Counted from the first letter of the stretch, positions 21,276 to 31,392 are shown. The stretch is 64,000 nt of DNA from Lithodes maja (GCA_037953745.1 JBAKBP010003156.1:26001-90000), one strand, 5' to 3'. The notes: a model not told the origin generated them from the letters alone. Numbers and translations are program-made.

Positions 21276-22535
21276 TTTACATGTTTTCCATATACTGTAT
21301 ATTATATTTGTTTTCCCTTAGTCATACTACTTTTCTTGTTAACCTACACTTTTCTGACTATCTTTTAAATTTGTTTTATACATTGTTAAACACTTTACCT
21401 CTTCTTAATTTTCCTGTGTTCTTAATTATCTGTTCTTTCTTAAATTTACATGTTTTCCATATACAGTAAACTTCCGTTAATCCGAAGGGCAGGGGACCGG
21501 CCCTCGTTCGGATTAGTGGATTTTTCGGATTATCGGACTTTACCCCTATGAACCTGTGTATGACGAAAACATCGAGACATTAGGCCACCCAAATGACACA
21601 ATGGTGCACACACACATATCATATGTTCATGAAATCACTTCAAAAGTTTACCATTGTCATTGTAGCCTATTACCTACTTCAAAACATTCAGATTAATGGT
21701 CAAAGGAATCTGCTGATATAAACGTCTTCTTCTTCTTCCGTCTACTAGCAAGTTTGTCTTGCTCTTTAAGATCAGATGTGGTTCGGGAAGTAATGCCTTA
21801 ACAACGGCACCTCCCTGAGAAGTTCTTGTAATTTTCCTTTTGTGATGTGCTCTGTTATATTATATTGTATTGAAAGCACCCTTGTCTTGTTGTCTTGAAA
21901 GCACCCTTGGGACGCTCCGATCACTGAACTATAAATAGTAGCGTATCGGAACGTCCAAAGGTGCGTTTTCAAGCTCAAGGCTAATACATCCAAAGGTGCA
22001 TTTTCAAGCTCAAGACTGAATGCGCTTGCAGAAAATGCGGTGCAAGCCAGTAGCGCATCGGAGCGTCCCAAGGATGCGTTCAAGAGCAAAACAAACTCTC
22101 TAGCAGACGATGTGGAAGAAGAAGAAGAAGAAGAAGGTGTTTACGTTTATATCAGTAGCTTCCTTTGACCATTAATCTGAATGTTTTGAAGTAGGTAATA
22201 GGCTACAATGACAATGGTAAACTTTTAAAGTGAATTCATGAACATATGATATGTGTGTGCTCCATTATGTGTCATTTGAGTGGCCTAATGCCTCAAAAAG
22301 GGGACTTTGGGACTTCTTGAAATTCGGACCATCGGGAGAATTCGGATTTGGCCTCAAATTGAAAAATTCGGACTATTGGGAGATTCGAATCATCGGTCGT
22401 CGGATTAACGGACTTTTACTGTACTGTATATATTATATTGTTTTCCCTTAGTCATACTACTTTTCTTGTTAACCTACACTTTTCTGACTATCTTTTAAAT
22501 TTGTTCTATACATTGTTAAACACTTTACCTTCACC
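21276..22535 (+). repeat. 171-bp-spaced direct repeat split by a Tigger-like element
   Basis: The phrase ACATGTTTTCCATATA at 21276 recurs at 21447. The second copy is broken by the Tigger-like insertion and resumes at 22424 ('ctgtatatattatattgttttccc'). Together they form a tandem duplication near the 3' end of the gag-only element's interior. Confidence 0.75.
21464..22421 (+). mobile_element. Tigger/pogo-like non-autonomous transposon with long terminal inverted repeats (958 bp)
   Basis: The ends are CAGTAAACTTCCGTTAATCC and, inverted, CAGTAAAAGTCCGTTAATCC, flanked by TA on both sides, typical of Tc1/mariner (pogo/Tigger) elements. The inverted repeats extend inward for roughly 300 bp with interruptions; for example 'attaatggtcaaagga' on the left has its complement near 22165. 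The unique centre is about 300 bp. No transposase is encoded. A second copy at 33041-36609 is inverted and interrupted. Confidence 0.82.
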
Positions 22536-22664
22536 TGTAAAACGTTCTTCCCCTCAAAATAAAACATCGTCAAGCGACTCAAGTCCCACGACAAACATCT
22601 ACCTTCCCACCATGACTATGCTTCTTTTTACTTCACCCTTGAGGCTCGAGGACGAGCCTATAAT

Positions 22665-22678
22665 GAAGGAGAGGGAAG
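22665..22678 (+). other. Polypurine tract of the gag-only LTR element
   Basis: GAAGGAGAGGGAAG lies five bases before the start of the 3' LTR (TGTTCC at 22684). Position and composition fit a plus-strand priming site and support reading 14331-23272 as an LTR element. Confidence 0.6.
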
Positions 22679-22683
22679 TAAAA

Positions 22684-23272
22684 TGTTCCAGAACGAAAAG
22701 CCCACCACAGAAGCCACGAACGAACACCACACAGAAACACCCAAAGGAAAGCTCCACAGAACGAAAGGACCAGCTGACCGAGCCAGCCAATTCAGACAGG
22801 CCCAAGCCCGCAGGGCTAAGCAGCTCCAGGCCGCACCTAGATACCCCTTCTAAACTGATCATTTTTCCACACCTCATGTACTACACTCCTAACTACAAAG
22901 ATGATGAACAGGAATATACATTCATATTAAAAACACCCATGCCCTGTCCCGACGTTGAGCCAATGCCAACACATCAGACAGCCATAATTATATCTATGTA
23001 TGTTCTTATATCCGAGAAGTAGATGTTATATATCTTAGAAGTTAAAACACCCACGCCTGTCCCTAGACCTTGTATATCATTTCCCATGACGAGTATAGAT
23101 ATATGTAACCCATGCTCAGTCGCCCCCTTGCATTGTTCCTCTAGTAACTAAGTGTCTCTATAATATTAACTGCCACCAGTATGGATACGACATAGCGGCA
23201 CTGTCCTTGTGTCGTATTGTGCCAAGTACAGATCAACCAGGTTTCTTCACCTTATTAGGACGACTACTATTA
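22684..23272 (+). repeat. 3' LTR of the gag-only element, truncated
   Basis: Collinear with 14331-14935, with scattered substitutions and small indels. It ends around 23272, where the small palindromic MITE fragment begins; the remaining 2.6 kb or so expected from the 5' LTR is missing. The divergence visible by eye suggests this element is older than the Gypsy element. Confidence 0.7.
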
Positions 23273-23280
23273 TTGTTAAT

Positions 23281-23355
23281 AGGCGAAGTCGTCAATGATT
23301 ACGGGGCCCTACTAAATATTAGGTTTTCTCTACTTCCCTTCGGGAATCAAACCTA
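23281..23355 (+). mobile_element. Fragment of a small palindromic MITE (family P)
   Basis: AGGCGAAGTCGTCAATGATT, GGGGCCCTA and 'cttcgggaatcaaacctata' match the element at 31803-31906. The right-hand inverted end is missing because LINE A sequence begins here. Confidence 0.65.
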
Positions 23356-23443
23356 TAATTGAGTATTGTTCACATGTGTGGGGAGGATCCTCTCACACCG
23401 CACTCCTAGACAAAGTAGAAAGGAAAGCCTTTCGTATCATTAA

Positions 23444-24054
23444 CCTGGCAACGGCGAGGGGGGGTATTGAACTAGCTGCCCATGGGAGAGCATATAGGCT
23501 CCATTCAGGCCTATAATCGTCATTTTACGATAAATATCATTATTACTTATTCATATGAGCCTATTTTACCTTCACTATGAAGATAGTAACCTGTAACAAC
23601 AATAAAACAAGTGAAAATATAATTTTTCTGGTCAAAATCGCGAATATAGATGGACCAGCCCATTCATGAATTATGGAGAAAATTGAGGCAACCCCTCCCT
23701 CCACGAGGCCTCAAGCCACACTGAGCTTACTCATACACACACTCGCTTATGTAACACACCCGCTAGGCACATAAGCACATCCTCCACACATTTTGCTAAT
23801 GTTAGCACCAAAATATACCAACGAATTAGGGAATAACAGGGAAAATAGGTGATAATTGAAGGGGGAGGGGAAAAGGGGGAAGGAGGGGATGTGGAGGAGT
23901 GATATGAGGTATAGGGGGGAAAAAAAAAAAAAAAAAAAAAAAAATGGTTTAGTGCTACTGGGTCTGTTTAAATGTTTTTTTAAGGCCTCCCTCTTAAGAG
24001 CTTTGCCACCCTCGCCCAGTAAAACTTCTTATGAGCTTTCTCGCCGTTTATGGG
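23444..24054 (+). mobile_element. TTAA-flanked MITE, family T1, inserted in LINE A
   Basis: Flanked by TTAA at 23440-23443 and 24055-24058. Ends are CCTGGCAACGGCGAG and, inverted, CCCATAAACGGCGAG. The interior shares 'ggaaaataggtgataattga' and a GGGGA-rich stretch with the other T1 copies, followed by a long A run. LINE A sequence is continuous across the insertion if one TTAA is removed. Confidence 0.82.
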
Positions 24055-24125
24055 TTAACTCCCATCCACTCACCAACTCTCTGCAATCTCTCTTCGCCGC
24101 AATGTTGCATCTCTCTTGCTATTCT

Positions 24126-24824
24126 TGCTATGCTTTGGCTTCGGTTCCGGTTAACAAGTTAACTAGAACTGATTCAGGTGTACTGGTGGTACGACTTCCA
24201 TCCAAGAAAGCCAAAGAAGATGCAGAAAGGGCCATCAATCAGTGTTTGGGGGTGGACAGTGCCTTCAGTGTCTCCGAACCAAAGAAGATGATGCCAAAAA
24301 TGACTCTGGTAGGCATTGCTAATGACGCTGAGGATAATGAGATCATTCCCATCATCCTCAACAAGAACCCAAGAATAAAGTCCCTGGTCGACGATGGCTT
24401 AGCTATGAATTTGCTATTCACTAAGCAAAAGAGTGATGCACACACTAAGACTGCGGTAGTAAAAATGTCACCTGAAATACGCTCTTCCATTGTGGATGAT
24501 GGCAATTCTGTGTATGTTGGACTTGTGAGATGTCGTGCATACGATCGCTTCTGGGTAACACAATGTTACCATTGCCAGGGCTTTGGTCATACCAGTGACA
24601 GGTGTTTTCGGAAAAATGAGGATCCAAAATGCAACTTCTGTGCCGGTACTCATAACTCAAAAGACTGCACCAACAAGACTTCCCCCAAATGTATAAATTG
24701 TATGAGCTCCACATCAGTTACGGAGCCGCCAAATCATTTCGCCTCAAGTAGAAATTGTCCTTTAATGACAGCTCAGAGAAATAAAGTTATTGAGAACACC
24801 AATTTTGTAGGTTCAAAAAACTGA
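24126..24824 (+). CDS. LINE ORF1 (nucleic-acid chaperone-like), 5' truncated
   Basis: The frame reads from the insertion junction (VPVNKLTRTDSG) to a stop at 24822-24824. It has three CCHC-type knuckles near the C-terminus: CYHCQGFGHTSDRC, CNFCAGTHNSKDC and a third starting CINCMSS. This is the standard layout for ORF1 proteins of CR1/L2/Jockey-group LINEs, which coat element RNA. The frame remains open upstream into the T1 MITE, but that part is accidental. The N-terminus is lost with the 5' truncation. ORF2 begins in another phase around the ORF1 stop. Confidence 0.8.
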   Translation, partial: CYALASVPVNKLTRTDSGVLVVRLPSKKAKEDAERAINQCLGVDSAFSVSEPKKMMPKMTLVGIANDAEDNEIIPIILNKNPRIKSLVDDGLAMNLLFTKQKSDAHTKTAVVKMSPEIRSSIVDDGNSVYVGLVRCRAYDRFWVTQCYHCQGFGHTSDRCFRKNEDPKCNFCAGTHNSKDCTNKTSPKCINCMSSTSVTEPPNHFASSRNCPLMTAQRNKVIENTNFVGSKN

Positions 24825-24844
24825 AAAATGCACATGGGAGCCGG

Positions 24845-27739
24845 TTGAAACTGGGTCTGTTGAATGTTCGTTCCTTGCGTAACAAAATGGATCATATTTG
24901 CGAGATCTTGGATGAACGTAACCTTGATGTATTATGTCTCACTGAGACCTGGTTGTTCGAGTCAGATCTGAATATTATCCAGGCGGCATTGCCTAAACCC
25001 CATTCCATAATAAATGTTCCTAGGCCTAGGGGAGATCATCCGGGTGGTGGAGTGGCAGTTGTCTACTCCACATCTCTGGTGAATATCTTGCAAATAAGCC
25101 ATAACCCAGCCCCTCTTTATTATGAACTGTTGGAAGTGGAAATAAAACTCCATCAACAAATTCTAAGAATGGCAGTTGTCTATAGGCCTGGCCATCGTGG
25201 CACAGATAGGGGTTTTATGGAAGAGTTTGGGCAGTTTCTCGAGGAATTTTCTGCTAAAACCGGAAGACTTTTGATATGTGGAGATTTTAATTACTGGGTT
25301 GACAGCCCTCATCTGAAGCCATTCTCTCCTGAGTTCCTTGAGTTGACGGATCAGAACAATTTTGTAAACCATGTGTCCCACCCAACTCATATCTTAGGAC
25401 ACACCCTTGACTTGGTTTTCTCTCCTGTGGGTTGTGGTGGTGTTCTGGATGTTGATGTTGAGAATGCTGACCCTAATACCTCTGATCATGCTTTGATTAC
25501 TTTCAGCTTTGATTTCCCTAAGCCACTCACACATGAAAAAGTAATCAGATTTAGAAATTATAAAAATGCAGACCTAAATTTGGCTAGCAGTGAAGTAAAA
25601 CAGTACTTGGGAAGTATTGATACTTCCAACCTTACTTCAGATGAGCTGGTGGAGGTACATGGAAATGCACTTAAATTAGTGTTCGATCATCACTGTCCAG
25701 AAGTAGAGAAGAAAATCATAGTACGAGATGATTCGCCCTGGTATAGCACTCGAGTTAAATTTCTTAGAAGAGCGCGTAGAAGAGCTGAACGTGAATGGCG
25801 GAAAAATAAAACAGACTCTACATGGTTGCAATATCTGTCAGCCAGAAGAGCTGTGGTCCACAAAATCAAAGATGAAAAGAAAGTGTATTATCAGGGAAAA
25901 GTTGACTCGTGTGGTAACGACCAGAGGAGGTTGGCTTCAATTGTAAACAGTTTACTTGGAAAAACAAGAGTCAGCTTAAGACCTTCTGTACCCGATGCCG
26001 AGTTGGCTGCCAACTTTGTGGCATTTTTTGCTGGCAAGATAACTCGCATAAGACAGGAACTGGATGATGCTTCTGTTGGTGAAGAACTTTCAGTTGTACT
26101 CCAACCCCGACACATTCCTAATAATGTCCTCTCATCCTTTCACTCAGTAGAGGTGGTCATGATCTCGTCCTACATAAGAAACCTCAATAAAACATTTTGC
26201 CCGTTGGATCCCATAAATGTTTCCAAGCTACCAAGAGTCTATGATCACACAGTTGAGTTTATTTCCAAAATAATTAATAAGTGCTTCTCTGAAGGTAGCT
26301 TCCCACATTCTGAAAAGCATGCACTACTCCGACCTACTCTAAAGAAGCCTGGACTTGATGTTGAGAACATGTTGAACTATCGTCCTGTCTCCAACCTGTC
26401 CTTCATATCAAAGATATTAGAGCGTGCAATACTTGACCAATTACAACCACTACTTCAGCAGAATGAAACTATCCCAATTTTTCAGTCTGCTTACCGACAG
26501 CATCATTCAACTGAAACAGCATTGATTAGAGTACATAATGATCTAGTTGAGAACATTTGCAATGGTGTGGCCTCACTATTGGTCTTGCTTGATCTCTCTG
26601 CGGCTTTTGACACAGTGGATCACGAGTTGTTATTGAGTGATCTTTATGATTGTGGTGTGCGTGACTCCGCTCTCTTGCTTCTTGGGTCGTACTTGTCAGG
26701 TAGATCCCAGAGTGTGATGGTAAATCAAGTGGTCTCGGACTCGACACCCCTGCAGTATGGTGTTCCGCAGGGATCAGTTTTAGGTCCTATCCTATTTATA
26801 ATTTATATTAGCAGTTTGTCTCTTCTGCTTCGTGCACATAATGTCACCTTTCACTTTTATGCAGATGACACCCAGATTTATGTGAGAATCACAAATATAG
26901 TTGATATACGGAGTAAGATGGAATTGTTGATGTCTGATATCAAGAAGTGGATGAGAGCGAGAAAACTTAAACTAAATGATGGTAAAACTGATATTCTCAT
27001 CATCCGAGGAAATAGAAGAGCTGATGATATAGTAGGTGCCCTCTCCATCAATGTGGGTGGATCTCAGCTGCGACCGGCCAACTCTGTTCGAAATCTGGGT
27101 GTATATGTGAACTCCCGATTAGATTTCAAAGAGCATGTAAACCAGATAGTTAAAAGTTGTTACTTGCACATCAGAAATCTCTATTTGGTGAAGCCGTTTA
27201 TAACCAGACGTTGCCTCCTGACGTTGGTTCACTCATTGGTCTTCTCTCGTGTTGATAATTGCAATGCCCTGTTGGTGGGTCTTCCAAATTATATTTTGAA
27301 GAAAGTTCAGTCTGTTCTTAACAGGGCCGCAAGACTAATTTTTGGTGTTCCACCTAGAACTCCTACTACATCTCTTCACATAGAACTGCACTGGCTGCCA
27401 GTAAGAGCAAGAATAGAATTTAAGTTGTGTTTGGTGACTTTTAAGGTTCTCAAATTTGGTGCCTTGCGGAGCTGCTCAGGCGCCCACCGGCACACCATGG
27501 TGTAGTTGTGCGTCATGACAATGACCCTTTTCGTCTTGATGAACCAAGGGCTTTCCAGCAGTCTTTTTTTCTTTGAGAGGTCATTCTCCTACATGTCTCC
27601 GAGGTTGTATAACAGGTTGCCGCTGTCCATGAGACAACTGAGTTCTGTTGAATGCTTCAAGAGACAACTTAAGACTTTTCTCTTTGAGAGAAGCTATGAT
27701 CTTGAGAGAGGTGTCATGACAGATGGCTATAGAGTTTAG
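24845..27739 (+). pseudogene. LINE ORF2 (endonuclease and reverse transcriptase) with a C-terminal frameshift
   Basis: Nearly identical to the intact copy at 59453-62356. Endonuclease motifs: LLNVRSL at the start, ETWL (E34), GDFNYW near 147, SDHALI near 214. Reverse transcriptase motifs: YRPVSNLS, LLDLSAAFDTVDH, GVPQGSVLGPILF, FYADDTQIY. At about 27463 a 10-base deletion relative to the other copy ('ggtgccttg' here against 'ggtgagcctaggtaccttg') shifts the frame, which stops at 27503-27505; the remaining C-terminus is readable to 27739. There is no ATG near the start; the frame opens at a leucine codon. Confidence 0.88.
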
Positions 27740-28416
27740 GCTATTTTGCCACTGTTAGTGATTGTTAAATGTGTGTTGTATATAAGCCTTCTTTTGATGC
27801 ATTGATTTTTGTTCTTTTTTCTTTCTCTTTTCGAGCGCTAGTGAATTCTTCGGAAAAATTGGCGCTTATGAGAAATAAGTAACATGCTTATTATTATTAT
27901 TATTATTATTCTATCGCTACTACAATAATCAGTGTTCCTCGGAGCTTTCCCAGTGTATACCACCTCCTCTACGTAGAGTACATAGTACCCACCCTTGCAA
28001 CACAATCCCACCCCTACTCTGTGCAACTCTCCAACCCAAGAGTGAAACGCTATTCTCAGATTTTCTTCTATTCAACTGCTGAGCTCTGGAACTCTCTTCC
28101 AGAATCAGTCTTTCCGTCTTCCTACGACTTAAATTGCTTCAAACTTTGTGTGTCCAGGCATTTTAGCTCAAACGTCCCTTGATTATGGCCCTGTCACTCT
28201 TTCAACTCTGAGGGAGGCACTCGCTGCAGGCAGTTGTGCCTTTTGTCTCCCTCATTCACATAAAGAAAAAAAACAAATCTCGGTTTCTCCTCAAATTTCC
28301 CTGCCTTTGATCCAGCATTCGCTTAACTTGACACGAATTTGCTCAATTAGTTTTTTAATATTTAATATTTTGGTGCTCGCATAATTGGAGACTCGCTCAA
28401 TTCGAACAAACTTATT

Positions 28417-28640
28417 GAAATGCTGGGTGTGAAGGGAATTCATGGTCTCCTGAAATATCCCCAGGCTACCTTTAGGATCAACTTTTCCTGGTACCTGGCG
28501 CGGGGTACGAACCTCTGAAGGGAATTTAACCCCCCTAAAAACCCACAGGTTTTGAGATGCCTTGGGTGGGGTTCGAACCCTGGTTAGTGACCCAACCATC
28601 ACCACCAGGCCCGCGCGCTAACCCACTGTACTACCACGGA
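28417..28640 (-). mobile_element. tRNA-derived SINE
   Basis: On the minus strand an A box (TAGTACAGTGG, plus-strand 28623-28633) matches the pol III consensus, and a B box (GGTTCGAACC, around 28571-28579) lies about 50 bases downstream. The head reads like a degenerate tRNA gene, followed by a body with a second GGTTCGTACCCC element. It lacks a complete cloverleaf, so it is a SINE rather than a tRNA gene. Confidence 0.6.
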
Positions 28641-28813
28641 CGTACTAAAAGTATAGCAACCTTAGTCCGATTTTTAAGAACCAGGTGATAGTCTCGTGGT
28701 GTTATCACGTGATGAGTTTATTGGACTTACCATCTCCGACTATTTTACGCTATACCTGACGTCAACTCGGGTTAGTATTATTGTGGGTGCGGGACATTTT
28801 CGAGGGCATTACA
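28417..28813. repeat. 397-bp direct repeat, copy 1
   Basis: Identical as far as I can see to 28970-29366. It contains a tRNA-derived SINE head and body on the minus strand (28417-28640) and a further 170 bp or so of unclassified sequence. The copies are separated by 156 bp of unrelated sequence. A recent segmental duplication or two insertions of a composite element could explain it. Confidence 0.85.
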
Positions 28814-28969
28814 TTACATCCTTCTTTAACTAGGCTAGTCCCTAGCCTATTTTAAGGTCGTAAGGTATCGTAGCTGTATTACCTCAGCAATCTCAATATT
28901 GTTGGTATAGGGTTCGCGTGATGGGTGCTCCACGTAGCTACCTGGTCACGTTCCCTAGCTGCCACCAAT

Positions 28970-29366
28970 GAAATGCTGGGTGTGAAGGGAATTCATGGTC
29001 TCCTGAAATATCCCCAGGCTACCTTTAGGATCAACTTTTCCTGGTACCTGGCGCGGGGTACGAACCTCTGAAGGGAATTTAACCCCCCTAAAAACCCACA
29101 GGTTTTGAGATGCCTTGGGTGGGGTTCGAACCCTGGTTAGTGACCCAACCATCACCACCAGGCCCGCGCGCTAACCCACTGTACTACCACGGACGTACTA
29201 AAAGTATAGCAACCTTAGTCCGATTTTTAAGAACCAGGTGATAGTCTCGTGGTGTTATCACGTGATGAGTTTATTGGACTTACCATCTCCGACTATTTTA
29301 CGCTATACCTGACGTCAACTCGGGTTAGTATTATTGTGGGTGCGGGACATTTTCGAGGGCATTACA
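28970..29366. repeat. 397-bp direct repeat, copy 2 (includes a SINE at 28970-29193)
   Basis: Second copy of 28417-28813 with offset 553. A and B boxes are repeated at the same relative positions on the minus strand. The flanks differ from those of copy 1 on both sides. Confidence 0.85.
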
Positions 29367-29456
29367 CTTATTTCGGGACCCGACTGTATTGCCAAGACGT
29401 TCCAGAACGTCTCCCGCAGCCAATGGGTTAAAGAAAATTATGTTTTGAATACTAAC

Positions 29457-29462
29457 TTTATT
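29457..29462 (-). terminator. Polyadenylation signal for the zinc-finger gene
   Basis: AATAAA on the minus strand, about 290 bases after the stop codon of the zinc-finger frame. It lies just before a T-rich stretch (minus strand) at 29463-29482. It is the first canonical signal I noticed in the expected direction. Confidence 0.4.
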
Positions 29463-29753
29463 ATAAAAAAAAAAAAAAAAAAATGTGTATGAATAACAAA
29501 TAAATTACAAAGGCTAATAAATGGACATGGGTTGAAGAAAGGACTGCCTTCTGAGCATGGAATTGATTATTTCATGGCCACCCCCTTGAGGATTAGGTCA
29601 TCTGGCCTAAGTAAACTAAAAACTGACATAGTGTATATTTGTGATGTGGCTTGCCAGTTGATGTTTCAGTGATAACAATTTTTTACAATGAAAATACTTA
29701 AAAGGCTTCATTTCTGAATGGGATTGTGAAGGGGATTCTTCTGTGAGAAAAAA

Positions 29754-30824
29754 TCATGACTGATTACACTTGAATGGTTCTACTCCTGAATGTACTAGCA
29801 TATGTGTGACAAGGTGACTCTTACGTGAGAAACCTTTATCACAATGATCACACTTAAATGGTTTCACTCCTGAATGTACTAGTAAATGTGTGGTAAGGCG
29901 ACTCTTTTGTGAGAAACCTTTATCACACTGATCACACTTAAATGGTTTTACTCCTGAATGTACTAGTAAATGTTGACAGAGGTTACCCTTCTCAGAGAAA
30001 CATTTATCACAATGATCACACTTGAATCGTTTTACTCCGTAATGTACTAGTAAATGTCTGGTGAGGTCACCATTCTGTGAGAAACCCTTATCACAATGCT
30101 CACATTTGAATGGCTTTACTCCTGAATGTGCTAGTAAATGTGTGGTGAGGTTACTCTTCTGTGAGAAACCTTTACCACAATGATCACACTTGAATGGTTT
30201 TACTCCTGAATGTACAAGCAAATGTATTGTGAGGTTACCCTTATCTGAGAAAGCTTTATCACAATGCTCACACTTGAATGGTTTTACTCCTGCATGTACT
30301 AGTAAATGGGTGGTAAGGTTACTCTTACGTGCAAAACCTTTACCACAATGCTCACAATTGAATGGTTTTACTCCTGAATGTACTAGTAAATGTTTGGTGA
30401 GGTCACCCTTATGTGAGAAACATTTATCACAATGCTCACACTTAAATGGTTTTACTCCTGAATGTACTCGTAAATGTCTGGTGAGGTCACCCTTATGTGA
30501 GAAACCTTTACCACAAACCTTACACTTATGTTTCTTGTCTTTTTGCTTTAGGGTTCCTGTGTCATGAATTTCATTTTCATAATTGCGATCAGAACTTTCA
30601 CTTAAATTATTGTCCAGAATTACATCTACACAGTAAATGGGTTCAATTGCATCAATCTTTTCTTTTCCACTCTCTAACACTTCCTCAGTTCCTTTGAAGT
30701 CTAACCATTCCTTTTCACACTTAATTTCATTGGTTCCTTCAAAGTCCAACCCCTTCTCTCCACATTGTGTTGTCTCTTCACTCTCCAACTTCACAAGTGA
30801 ACCTTCCCCCAACATCTCCATCAT
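29754..30824 (-). CDS. C2H2 zinc-finger protein (nine fingers plus a truncated tenth)
   Basis: A probable DNA-binding nuclear protein and the only likely host gene. From the tandem ATGs at 30824/30821 the frame gives 356 residues. The first 100 or so are acidic with a repeated LDFKGT/LDFEGT phrase and no recognised domain. Nine C2H2 fingers follow at 28-residue spacing, each with linker H-x-GVKPFKC instead of the usual TGEKPYKC; a tenth starts (FKCNQS) and stops. Helix cores vary (HKGDLTRH, RKSNLTTH, EKGNLCQH). The minus-strand bases ahead of the ATG (TTGTCTAG) could be a splice acceptor, so this may be a terminal exon. The frame is fully intact. Confidence 0.8.
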   Translation of the reverse strand: MMEMLGEGSLVKLESEETTQCGEKGLDFEGTNEIKCEKEWLDFKGTEEVLESGKEKIDAIEPIYCVDVILDNNLSESSDRNYENEIHDTGTLKQKDKKHKCKVCGKGFSHKGDLTRHLRVHSGVKPFKCEHCDKCFSHKGDLTKHLLVHSGVKPFNCEHCGKGFARKSNLTTHLLVHAGVKPFKCEHCDKAFSDKGNLTIHLLVHSGVKPFKCDHCGKGFSQKSNLTTHLLAHSGVKPFKCEHCDKGFSQNGDLTRHLLVHYGVKRFKCDHCDKCFSEKGNLCQHLLVHSGVKPFKCDQCDKGFSQKSRLTTHLLVHSGVKPFKCDHCDKGFSRKSHLVTHMLVHSGVEPFKCNQS

Positions 30825-31212
30825 AACTCTTCTAGACAATAATTGGTTATTTACAGTTATAAACAAATGTTCATATGGGAGCAAACAAGAATGTTTTACA
30901 ATTTCAAAAGTCTATTCTAAGCCAAAGATCCCATACCAAGATGTGATCATACTATAAAGACCCATTATTACACAACCAATAAATAACGTTGCTTCTTCCT
31001 GATGAGTGACTTCAGTTGTGAACCTGGAACAAGATCAGTCATTAGTTAACAAGTCATCATCATTGTATTAAACATATATATTTTAACTTGTGTTGGGAAA
31101 GTATAGGCAGTGAGTTTTGTTGTTAATTGCATTAAAAATACCAACATAATGTAAGTTGTATTTGAAGTATTTGAAGTTATTGTATAATATTGAGATACAA
31201 ATCTTTATATAT
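30825..31212 (-). other. Upstream flank of the zinc-finger exon
   Basis: AT-rich sequence with no repeat or gene recognised. The open frame continues about 60 bases above the chosen ATG without another methionine. An upstream exon or promoter may be present but cannot be called. Confidence 0.35.
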
Positions 31213-31345
31213 ATCTATCTATCTATCTATCTATTGCCTGACGCCGTGATCCCCGAAGCGGTGGCCACGAACGAACCGCCCCCATGCACCTCTGTCCCCA
31301 GTGAGTCGACACCCCTCCTCCCAACCAGCACCGCCTTCATCCATA
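31213..31345 (-). mobile_element. 3' fragment of an RTE LINE with (TAGA)n tail
   Basis: A run of ATCT repeats (31212-31233) followed by 'attgcctgacgccgtgatcc' matches 62426-62545, the 3' end of the RTE LINE at the window's right edge. Only about 110 bp of the element are present (strong 5' truncation). Confidence 0.75.
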
Positions 31346-31392
31346 TATCCTTCTGTCGAGACTCATAAGCACCTCGACAAATTAGGTTAAGT

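Larger units (their letters stand above)
14331..23272 (+). mobile_element. Gag-only LTR retrotransposon with very long LTRs (LARD-like)
   Basis: The sequence starting at 14331 (TGCCCCAGAACGAGAAG) reappears at 22684 (TGTTCCAGAACGAAAAG) and stays collinear for about 590 bp, giving direct repeats. The 5' copy ends ...ATAACA at 18164, immediately followed by a primer-binding-site-like TTGGCGGCAGCGG. A purine tract precedes the 3' copy. The interior has a gag-like frame and a proline-rich frame but no protease, reverse transcriptase or integrase. It is therefore read as a non-autonomous LTR element. The 3' LTR is truncated at about 23272. Insertions: a T1 MITE in the 5' LTR and a Tigger-like element in the interior. 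Confidence 0.65.
24126..27910 (+). mobile_element. L2/CR1-group LINE with (TTA)n tail
   Basis: It inserted in the LINE A remnant with a short duplication (TATTCT on both sides). It carries the 3' two thirds of ORF1, ORF2, and a 3' UTR ending in (TTA)n at about 27888-27910 rather than poly(A), a pattern known in L2-type LINEs. A second, minus-strand copy lies at 59290-62423 with the same tail. Only the ORF1 beginning is missing. Confidence 0.85.
23356..28272 (+). pseudogene. LINE family A, second copy, broken into three pieces
   Basis: The pieces 23356-23440, 24059-24125 and 27911-28272 are collinear with 1868-2390 of the first copy: the 'gtattgttcacatgtgtggg' block, the 'ccactcaccaactctctgca' block, then the C-terminus and 3' UTR. 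The first gap is a TTAA element and the second an L2/CR1-group LINE. Only the extreme C-terminal part of ORF2 and the 3' end were ever present (5' truncation). Several substitutions and small indels break the frame, so this copy is dead. Confidence 0.85.

Noticed and set aside
28560..28640. A functional tRNA gene
   Set aside because: Good A and B boxes exist, but there is no complete cloverleaf and the sequence continues into a SINE body; the same holds for 56032-56100.
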